A DNA stretch of 64,000 nucleotides from DATJPR01 sp963811705. Its GTDB lineage: Bacteria; Bacteroidota; Ignavibacteria; UBA10030; UBA6906. Every line of letters begins with the position of its first letter. The first letter of the stretch is position 1. Shown here in pieces: positions 18,008-24,690 of this stretch. The stretch covers positions 186,001 through 250,000 of the forward strand of contig CAWESL010000021.1 of assembly GCA_963811705.1 (NCBI GenBank). Reading direction: 5' to 3'. The notes under the pieces were generated by a model. The model ran no database searches, was not told the origin of the DNA, and worked only from the letters and a program-made list of their open reading frames with translations. The position numbers and the translations under genes are program-made.

Positions 18008-19022
18008 TACCGGACACGTGGGACGATTTAAGACCCTCATAGAACGTTCGCAATGCTGCATTCCGTTTCCTATTGCGACATACCCTGCGGTAACACTCAC
18101 GCGCGCGACCGTAACGCAACTGGTGACGGACGCACGAGTCCAGAGCGACGCCCAGCTGGCCCTGCAGCGCCGGCTCGGGAGCGACGTGCTTTTGACATGC
18201 ATGGATTTGAGCGTCGAGGCAGAGACATTCGGGGCCGAGGTCCGGTTCTCCGAATCGGAAGTCCCCTCCGTCATTGGACGATCGGTGACGTCACCGGAAG
18301 GAATCGAACACCTTGCATATGCTTCGCCCGGACATGGAAGGACGGCCGTATACCTGGAGACGGTCCGCCGACTGCGGGAGAATTCGGAAGGGCGTCCGGT
18401 GCTGGCGGGGATGATCGGACCGTTCTCCCTCGCCGGCAGATTGTTCGGGGTGAGCGAGTGCCTCCTGGCTACGGCAACCGAGCCGGAACTTGTCGAGGCG
18501 CTGCTGGATCGGACGACGGCGTTTCTGCTTCTGTATGCGAAGGCGTTAAAAGCTGCCGGAGCGGACGGGGTGCTCATTGCGGAACCGACGGCGGGCCTGT
18601 TGTCGCCGAAAGCGCTCGGAAGATTCTCTTCGGCACGGATCAAGCAGATCATCGAAGGGGTCGAAGACGCGACCTTCGATGTCATCCTCCACAATTGCGG
18701 GGCGTCAGCGCCTCATCTGGAGTTCCTCGAGCAATCCGGCGCCGGCGTGTTTCATTTCGGCGCCCCGATGGATATGCTCGCCGCTCTCCGGAAACTCTCC
18801 GGCCATGCCATCGTGTGCGGAAACCTCGATCCGGCCTCCGTGTTTGTCCAGTCTCCTGTGAGTGAGATACCACGGAAGACGAAGGAGCTCCTTCACGAAA
18901 CACGCGCCTTCCCGCACTTTGTGCCGTCCTCGGGATGCGATATCCCGGCAGCGACGCCGATCGAGAACATTGAAGCGTTTTGTTGTGAAGTGAGAAGAGG
19001 CAGATCAATCGATTCCCGGTGA
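17994..19022 (+). CDS. UroD-family corrinoid methyltransferase (MtaA/CmuA-like)
   Basis: About 342 residues of the uroporphyrinogen decarboxylase fold. It is a methyltransferase rather than HemE, because it has the zinc-thiol motif of MtaA/MtbA/CmuA: H233-x-C235 (ILHNCG) and C315 (SSGCDIP), counted from the ATG at 17994. Other segments are GPFSLAGRLFG, GVLIAEPTAG and GNLDP. Such enzymes move methyl groups between a corrinoid protein and a thiol, or demethylate methylated substrates. A GTG at 17979 is also in frame; both starts overlap the activator gene, showing operon membership. Substrate is unknown: coenzyme M use is doubtful in this lineage. Confidence 0.88.
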   Translation: MLHNNTGHVGRFKTLIERSQCCIPFPIATYPAVTLTRATVTQLVTDARVQSDAQLALQRRLGSDVLLTCMDLSVEAETFGAEVRFSESEVPSVIGRSVTSPEGIEHLAYASPGHGRTAVYLETVRRLRENSEGRPVLAGMIGPFSLAGRLFGVSECLLATATEPELVEALLDRTTAFLLLYAKALKAAGADGVLIAEPTAGLLSPKALGRFSSARIKQIIEGVEDATFDVILHNCGASAPHLEFLEQSGAGVFHFGAPMDMLAALRKLSGHAIVCGNLDPASVFVQSPVSEIPRKTKELLHETRAFPHFVPSSGCDIPAATPIENIEAFCCEVRRGRSIDSR

Positions 19023-19045
19023 ATGAATCGGGGAATTCAAAGCTC

Positions 19046-19267
19046 CTAGAGTTGCAGCAGTTCCAACACCTTGTACATGATCACTGCCGGCCAAAAGAGC
19101 GCCTTGAAGAAGCCGAGGACGCCAACCCAGAATGATGTCGCGTGCCCGATGAAGTAGATTGCCGCGCCGATAAACGCCATTCCATAGATTCCCCCGAAAA
19201 AGCCGTTATCTTTCATTCCGTTTCTCCCACGATGAGTCTGTGTCCTCGAATTATCCTGTGATGTCAT
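19046..19267 (-). CDS. Small membrane protein
   Basis: 73 residues. The ATG at 19267 is favoured over the upstream in-frame start because GGAGGAGATATCG precedes it. After a hydrophilic head (about 20 residues) come two hydrophobic segments, GIYGMAFIGAAIYFIGH and WVGVLGFFKALFWPAVIMYKVL. It resembles small conserved inner-membrane proteins often found near stress genes. Convergent with the corrinoid operon. No function assigned. Confidence 0.75.
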   Translation of the reverse strand: MTSQDNSRTQTHRGRNGMKDNGFFGGIYGMAFIGAAIYFIGHATSFWVGVLGFFKALFWPAVIMYKVLELLQL

Positions 19268-19350
19268 CGATATCTCCTCCGGTGTGGTACGAATCACCAA
19301 CTTCGAAACCTCTCCCTCGCACTCCCGTCAGCCTGGTTAGCGACACTTGA

Positions 19351-19779
19351 TCACCGCCCCGTCAGAAGGCGGTGAAATATCCAGAGATTCCTATGCCGAT
19401 GTCCTCCATACGTCATCTCCTCTTCGGCGACAAATGTCGTTCCCCCATCATCCAGCCGATATCTGACGATATTCGTTCCCCGCTCTTCTGCCCGGCGGAG
19501 TTCGGAGTCAAACACCAAGACCTCTGCGTCCCAGAACATTCTGGCATGGATTTCCACGTCATCACGATTGAATGCTACCTCCGTGGCATCCGTCGTCAGA
19601 TCAATCGAGAACGTATCGTCGGTGCTCCCGAGTCTATGCGTCCGTTCAAGATGGAAATTCGGTTCCCGGTGTTCAATAACGAACGTCGTTGAATCGGGTG
19701 ACGGAATTTCCAAACGACTTCTCTCCCTGTTGAAGATCCATACCCCGCTGAAATCCGGTTTGTCCGTGTGAGAAACCAT
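19351..19779 (-). CDS. Hypothetical beta-barrel-like protein
   Basis: 142 residues without a signal peptide. The opening FSGVWIFNRERSRLE, then FVIEHREPNFHLERTHRL and a late RYRLDDGGTTFVAEEEM, match a widespread lipocalin-like hypothetical family seen in Bacteroidota and Acidobacteria, whose members usually start NxSGxWxLNxxKS. Role unknown. Probably expressed with its minus-strand neighbours, with gaps of about 80-100 nt on each side. Confidence 0.65.
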   Translation of the reverse strand: MVSHTDKPDFSGVWIFNRERSRLEIPSPDSTTFVIEHREPNFHLERTHRLGSTDDTFSIDLTTDATEVAFNRDDVEIHARMFWDAEVLVFDSELRRAEERGTNIVRYRLDDGGTTFVAEEEMTYGGHRHRNLWIFHRLLTGR

Positions 19780-19884
19780 GGCATTGCCCCTGTGCCGGGA
19801 AACACGAGCGCGCCGCGTCGTCCGGGGACACCCATGCTCAATACTTCGTTCCCTTCAAACCAAATACTCCTCGTTGTCGGATCG

Positions 19885-20748
19885 TCACAACTGTTTCCGA
19901 AGGGACTTGAGTTCCTGCCGGCGCTTCTCCGTCGTCCTGGGGTACGCCATCTTCAAATCCTTCAACGTGTCCAGCACGATCTGGGAGACTATCAGCCGCG
20001 CATTCTCTTTGTCATCCGCAGGGATGACGTACCAGGGCGCGTGCCGGGTGCTGGTTGCGGCAAGACATTGTTCGTATGCCTCCATGTACTGCTTCCAGTA
20101 CTGCCGCTCGCGGATGTCTGAGATGCTGAATTTCCAGTTCTTCTCGGGTTCGTCGATCCGCGCAAGGAAACGATTGCGCTGCTCCTCCTTCGACAGGTGC
20201 AGAAAGAACTTGATGATCCGTGTGCCGTTGCGGTGGAGATGTTCCTCCAGGTCGGCTATGGAACGATATCGCTCCCTCCAGAACGATTTCTCTGTAGCAT
20301 GCTCCGCGGGGATCCCCTGAGCGTTGAGCAGCTCCGGATGGACGCGTACGACGAGGACCTCCTCATAATACGAACGATTGAAGATGCCGATCCTCCCGCG
20401 TTCCGGCAAGCGACAAGTCGTGCGCCAGAGGAAGTCATGCCCCAGTTCCTCGGCACTCGGTTGCTTGAAGCTGAATACCTCGCATCCCTGCGGATTGACT
20501 CCGCTCAACACATGCCGCACGGTTCCGTCCTTCCCACTGGCGTCCATTCCCTGAAAGATCAGAAGCAGGGCATGGCGGTTCGAGGCATACAGCAGATACT
20601 GCTGTGAACTCAGCTTCTCAACGTGCTCCTCCAGGAGCTCCTGGTACCGCTTCTTCGACTTGAACAGCGGTTTCGTGCTCGTCGGCCATTGCCTAAGACT
20701 GACGTCCGCTCCAGGCCGCACCCGGAACTCCTTTACATTGATCTTCAT
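19885..20748 (-). CDS. ppk2: Polyphosphate kinase 2 family protein
   Basis: 287-residue PPK2, a cytoplasmic P-loop kinase that moves phosphate between polyphosphate and nucleoside mono- or diphosphates. The Walker A loop is GMDASGKDG (67-75), followed by the lid/acceptor region FSFKQPSAEELGHDFLWR, RIGIFNRSYYEEVLVVRVHPE (Walker B-like) and FFLHLSKEEQRNRF. Length of about 290 residues and the RYRSI-style segment suit single-domain class III enzymes, able to phosphorylate AMP and ADP; class cannot be settled by eye. AAAGGATGACAG is a clear ribosome-binding site. Confidence 0.93.
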   Translation of the reverse strand: MKINVKEFRVRPGADVSLRQWPTSTKPLFKSKKRYQELLEEHVEKLSSQQYLLYASNRHALLLIFQGMDASGKDGTVRHVLSGVNPQGCEVFSFKQPSAEELGHDFLWRTTCRLPERGRIGIFNRSYYEEVLVVRVHPELLNAQGIPAEHATEKSFWRERYRSIADLEEHLHRNGTRIIKFFLHLSKEEQRNRFLARIDEPEKNWKFSISDIRERQYWKQYMEAYEQCLAATSTRHAPWYVIPADDKENARLIVSQIVLDTLKDLKMAYPRTTEKRRQELKSLRKQL

Positions 20749-20852
20749 CTGTCATCCTTTCTGTATCATCAACCGTGTCGTTCGTGCTTTTGGCTCGTTC
20801 CCCTGTCAGACGGCATGGGCACGTCGGTGGGTTCATCATCAATTGTCCCTCG

Positions 20853-21422
20853 CTACGCCGGCGTCACTGCATTGCGTGGGGCAAGGGAATGGATGAACGC
20901 CTCCGCAGCCTGGACACCGAGTCCCATTCCAAGCCCGATAAAGAACCCGTCGAGAAAATTCTCGCGAAAAACAACCGCGGGTAACGCTTCTGTCTGTCGG
21001 AGAATTCCGACGATCAGCGTGAGCAAAACAAACATGACACCGTAGACGATGCCGACAACCGCGAATCTCCCCCAATGGAACGGGGCTAGTTTCCGCTCAA
21101 ACAGAAATGCAAGCCAAACAATAGGAAGGTTGACTCCGAACGACCAGATCACGGCGTTAAACGTCGGGATCCAGACGCTGGCGACAATAAACTGGACTGC
21201 GCTGATACAAACAGCGGCAGTAATGGTATTGGAGAGTCCGCGCAAGTGATAAATGGAAAAAATGAACGCGCCGCTCGCGCCGAAGGCGAGAAATGCGAAA
21301 TCGGGACCTGACGGGGAAAATACATCGGTCCCGTGCATCATCAGTCCGACGGTCACGCTGCCCGCCACTCCGATGATCGTAATCACCATGATCTTCCATA
21401 ATTGAGACACGAGGTTTTTCAT
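20853..21422 (-). CDS. Multi-pass membrane protein of unknown function
   Basis: 189 residues with about five hydrophobic helices (MVITIIGVAGSVTVGLMMHG, FAFLAFGASGAFIFSIYHL, ITAAVCISAVQFIVASVWIP, VNLPIVWLAFLFERK, FAVVGIVYGVMFVLLTLIVG). No recognised catalytic residues. GGGAGACCGTT precedes the ATG. Not assigned to a family. Confidence 0.7.
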   Translation of the reverse strand: MKNLVSQLWKIMVITIIGVAGSVTVGLMMHGTDVFSPSGPDFAFLAFGASGAFIFSIYHLRGLSNTITAAVCISAVQFIVASVWIPTFNAVIWSFGVNLPIVWLAFLFERKLAPFHWGRFAVVGIVYGVMFVLLTLIVGILRQTEALPAVVFRENFLDGFFIGLGMGLGVQAAEAFIHSLAPRNAVTPA

Positions 21423-21513
21423 AACGGTCTCCCAGGAAATACGCGGTGTGCCCTAACCACCAACAGAGCGCCCCGACACAGCGGAGCGCGCGGTGATGTC
21501 TACCATGATAGGG

Positions 21514-22674
21514 CTATTGTTGAAGGTGAGGGACGTGCTGCGCGCTTATCCTCCCCTTCGCTGCAAGTGCCAGAGCTCCGACTCCAACCAACAGGCCTGC
21601 CAGAACGAGGAGCACCCTCACAATCGGTATGAACATAAAGATCTGAACGATAAGCAGTCCAAGCGCCACTGCGCCAAAAAGTGACCAACCCTTCTTCCCT
21701 TCGAGGCCGAAAAGCCTCGATCCAAGAGCAATCCCGATTACCATTTGCGATGCATAGAGAACCCAGAGATAGAGGAGAAACAAGAATACTCCGACTGGAA
21801 TCCCGACCACCGTGATGCATAGGATGAGCGCAAGGACAGGCGTCATGATCAATACGACGAACCCCCAAAGAACACTTTGACCCGGCTGCTCCAGGAGAAT
21901 CGATCCTGGAGAAGTGAGATGCCCCGGCAGGAGAAATGAAAGGACGAGAGCGGTGGCAAAGAGGGTCAGGCTAAAGAAGACCTGGAACCAGAAAAATCCT
22001 TTTTGCATCCCCAGAATGTATGTCGGGGCCTCCCCCTTCCTAAAGTCGACGCGCGTGTTCCCCGTGACGGTCCCGGGTTCGACGGACACTTTGGCCGTGT
22101 CGTCTGTCAGGACAGAGAGGTTACCTCCCACATGTGCTCCCTGAAAAGTCTTGAACCGATCGCCCTCGAAGTCCAGGTTCCCCTTGATAGTACCGGTCAA
22201 TTCAACGTCGCGGCCCATGATTCTCGCTTCGTGCTCCACTGTACCGTTGACCTGAATGTTGCCCCCGGCAGCAAGGAGGTTCTCACCGACCGTCGCGTCT
22301 TTTCCGATGATCACCGAGCCCCCTGCAGCGGTGATACTTTTGCCGGTCTTCCCCGTGATCCGAACGGTCGCCCCGGCCGCAATGATCCTGTCTGTTACTG
22401 TCCCGCTGACATTCACTTCTCCGCCGGCGACGACCAGCTGACCGTTGATTGTGCCTTCCACTTCAACAAGGCCCCCTGCCACATACACATCACCGTTGAC
22501 GGTCCCCTGAAGAGACACCTGATTTGCTCCGGCGAAGTACCATCCTTCGTGGACTGCCCCTGCCGGCAGGACGATTCTCTTTTGGGTGGATTGTTCCGCC
22601 CCCCCGGTACCGAGTGAAAATGCGAGTGCCCCTATTGCGATGATGACTATGAAGAGAATGGCGGGAGTTTTCAT
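21514..22674 (-). CDS. Bactofilin-like polymer-forming protein with membrane domain
   Basis: 386 residues. A signal-anchor (ILFIVIIAIGALAFSLG) leads to a right-handed beta-helix region of short repeats: LQGTVNGDVYVAGG, VEGTINGQLVVAGG, VSGTVTDRIIAAGA and GKSITAAGGSVIIG. These match the bactofilin/polymer-forming cytoskeletal style. From about residue 230 there are four or five transmembrane helices (FFWFQVFFSLTLFATALVLSF, VLWGFVVLIMTPVLALILCI, VGVFLFLLYLWVLYA). The combination suggests an extracytoplasmic beta-helix tethered to the inner membrane. AGAGGTCCACC precedes the start. Exact role is not known. Confidence 0.83.
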   Translation of the reverse strand: MKTPAILFIVIIAIGALAFSLGTGGAEQSTQKRIVLPAGAVHEGWYFAGANQVSLQGTVNGDVYVAGGLVEVEGTINGQLVVAGGEVNVSGTVTDRIIAAGATVRITGKTGKSITAAGGSVIIGKDATVGENLLAAGGNIQVNGTVEHEARIMGRDVELTGTIKGNLDFEGDRFKTFQGAHVGGNLSVLTDDTAKVSVEPGTVTGNTRVDFRKGEAPTYILGMQKGFFWFQVFFSLTLFATALVLSFLLPGHLTSPGSILLEQPGQSVLWGFVVLIMTPVLALILCITVVGIPVGVFLFLLYLWVLYASQMVIGIALGSRLFGLEGKKGWSLFGAVALGLLIVQIFMFIPIVRVLLVLAGLLVGVGALALAAKGRISAQHVPHLQQ

Positions 22675-22863
22675 GGTGGACCTCTAGATGAAGGTGGGTA
22701 AACGCAAGATACTTCTGACGAAGGAGGATTACAAGCAACGACCCTTTTTCTTCATCGGCCGCTCCGCTCAAATGCGAGTCCTGTTGAAAATAGCAGAAAA
22801 CAACAGCCAACGACGGCGATAGACACCGGAAGAGATGCCCTTCGATGCGAGAAGGCTATGTTC

Positions 22864-23424
22864 CTATGCCGCGGTCAATATCGCGGATAGGCTGAATGGC
22901 AATCGTGGACCCGGATGAATGGCAAAGCCGGCGGTCTGTGCGATTCCCTTGGTGATTTCAAACTCTTTTCTCGAGACGTGAAAGAGTCTCGGTTCGACGA
23001 CAAGAATTTGACCCGTATTCTTCAGAATGCTCCTTAACTCACGGAATAGGCGCTGTTTGTCAGGAACTTCATGAACCATGTAGAAGGCCAGCCCGAAGTC
23101 AATGCTCTCCGTTACATTGATACGGTCTTTCTCAGCCCGGACAAGGTGAATCCTCTCCTCCAGTTCCGTCCCCCGGATCTTGTCACGGAATTTCTTGAGC
23201 ATTCCTTCCTGGAGATCGGCGGAAATCACCTTCCCGCCGCGCCCGACCATCTCTGCCATTTCAATCGAGAAGAAGCCGGGGCCGCAGCCGATATCAAGAA
23301 CGGTCATTCCTTCCTTGATGTAGGGGGAAAGAATCTTCCTGGGATTTTGCAGCCAGAGTCTCAATCTGCTGTCCAGGGAGTTCGCAAGCTCAACAGGGCA
23401 AACACGGTTTCGATCTTCGTCCAT
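22864..23424 (-). CDS. Class I SAM-dependent methyltransferase
   Basis: 186 residues, Rossmann-type methyltransferase. Motif I is LDIGCGPGFFSIEMA; the acidic end of strand 2 is VISADLQEGML; and the post-motif segment FGLAFYMVHEVPDKQRL is UbiE/arsenite-methyltransferase-like. Substrate not predictable. It starts 27 nt after the DJ-1 family gene upstream, with GGAGATATC as ribosome-binding site, so the two form a likely operon. Confidence 0.9.
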   Translation of the reverse strand: MDEDRNRVCPVELANSLDSRLRLWLQNPRKILSPYIKEGMTVLDIGCGPGFFSIEMAEMVGRGGKVISADLQEGMLKKFRDKIRGTELEERIHLVRAEKDRINVTESIDFGLAFYMVHEVPDKQRLFRELRSILKNTGQILVVEPRLFHVSRKEFEITKGIAQTAGFAIHPGPRLPFSLSAILTAA

Positions 23425-23451
23425 GATATCTCCTATAGGTGACGGGGTAGT

Positions 23452-24054
23452 TCAAGGGTAGAGATCGGCAAAACGATCATCGCCAGGATCCTTGTTCCAG
23501 TGGTATTCGATTTCCAGACATATCTGTGTGGCAACATCCTGACCCATCTGATCAGCGACAAAACCCAGCGCCATATCGATTCCTGCACTGACACCGGAGC
23601 TCGAGTAGAAGCAGCCGTCCTTCACCCAACGTGCTTTCTTGATCCACTGTACCTGGGGAGCAACCTTGCCCGTCCAGTGAAACGCGCGCTTGTTCGTCGT
23701 CGCCCTCCTCCCGTCCAGAAGGCCAGTTTTCGAAAAGAGGACTGATCCGGTGCACACGGTGAGGACGAACTCCGCGCGTGATGCGAGCCCCTTCAGTGCA
23801 TCGATAAAGTCCGCGTCACCGATCAAAGGCCGCGTTCCCATTCCGCCGGGCACAAAAAGGACATAGTCTGTCGTTCGAACATCAGAGAAGGGTTTGGTAA
23901 CGACGGGAACGTTGTGCGAACTGACAACCGCGCCGCCAAGGGGCGAGTAGAACCGGGGATCGAACTGTTCTTTCAGCCGACCGAGGACTTCGATGGGGCC
24001 AAAGACATCCAGGGTTTCAAAGTCATCGAATAAAACGGTGACGATTTCTTTCAT
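23452..24054 (-). CDS. DJ-1/PfpI family protein
   Basis: 200-residue class I glutamine-amidotransferase-like protein. The nucleophile elbow with reactive cysteine is C101 in LTVCTGSVLFSK, with FVPGGMGTR forming the Gly-rich loop and EYHWNKDP at the end resembling isonitrile hydratase or InhA-like branches. Members act as chaperones, glyoxalases or isonitrile hydratases; which one cannot be told from sequence. First gene of a probable two-gene unit with the methyltransferase. Confidence 0.9.
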   Translation of the reverse strand: MKEIVTVLFDDFETLDVFGPIEVLGRLKEQFDPRFYSPLGGAVVSSHNVPVVTKPFSDVRTTDYVLFVPGGMGTRPLIGDADFIDALKGLASRAEFVLTVCTGSVLFSKTGLLDGRRATTNKRAFHWTGKVAPQVQWIKKARWVKDGCFYSSSGVSAGIDMALGFVADQMGQDVATQICLEIEYHWNKDPGDDRFADLYP

Positions 24055-24105
24055 GAGATACGTGGGCTCGAATGGGACGCGACAAGGCAGTACGACCGCG
24101 ACACG

Positions 24106-24380
24106 TTACAAGCGAGGAGCGATGGCCTGCATCGCCTCGGCGGAGGTCTGAACGGGTACAATCTCGAACTCAACGAGGTCCTTCCAGCGATCGATCCACT
24201 GTTCGAAGAGCTCCTCGTGAACGGTCTTCATAAGCTGAAAGCAACGGCTGAATTTGAAGTCCACCCAACTTGAGACATACTCGAGGCCGCTCCGGCATCA
24301 TTCTCCCTTCCCTCTTCGCCCGACGATAGATCTCGATTGCACCGGGTGTTCTTGTAAGTTTCGATGACCATATAGAGCAT
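24106..24380 (-). pseudogene. DUF3303 family gene broken by two frameshifts
   Basis: Across three frames the minus strand spells a complete small protein of the DUF3303 type. It starts MLYMVIETYKN (ATG at 24380), shifts to a frame reading IEIYRRAKREGRMMPE, then to one reading GLEYVSSWVDFKFSRCFQLM, and ends QAIAPRL with TAA at 24106. Two single-base changes are enough: one lost base in AACACCCGG and one extra base in GAGCGGCC. The pieces fit a roughly 90-residue DUF3303 protein. A promoter/hairpin element lies 51 nt upstream. Confidence 0.8.
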
Positions 24381-24430
24381 GGCTTGCGTCCTGATGTTCA
24401 CTCCAAACTCCAACCTCCAAATTCCAAAAT

Positions 24431-24522
24431 CGGAAAAGCCCTTCCGTCGGAATACCGGCGAATGGGCTTCCTAATGAGCACGAGACAAGAAAGAAATTAG
24501 CATTATCCTCGGAGCATGTCAA
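24431..24522 (-). promoter_or_regulatory. Promoter-leader-hairpin element, copy A (short form)
   Basis: Read on the minus strand: -35 TTGACA (24517-24522), 17-nt spacer, -10 TAATTT (24494-24499), a short leader ending GTGCTCATTAGG, then a hairpin with arms around AAGCCCATTCG and GGAAGGGCTT (24436-24469) and TTTTCC after it. A G-U wobble pair forms only in minus-strand RNA. It lies 51 nt before the broken DUF3303 gene. Confidence 0.6.
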
Positions 24523-24690
24523 GGAAGTCTGGAATCCGCCGCCGACAAAGAAGTTGATAGAATGAAGGAAACAAACGATATTGTTCAACAAGCCTTCTTA
24601 CGAGCCGCCCGAATTACGATCCAACCCGGCGCTTAGACATACCCGCCAAGGCGCATCGCTCCCGGAAACAATGGCACAATCGAGGCGAAC

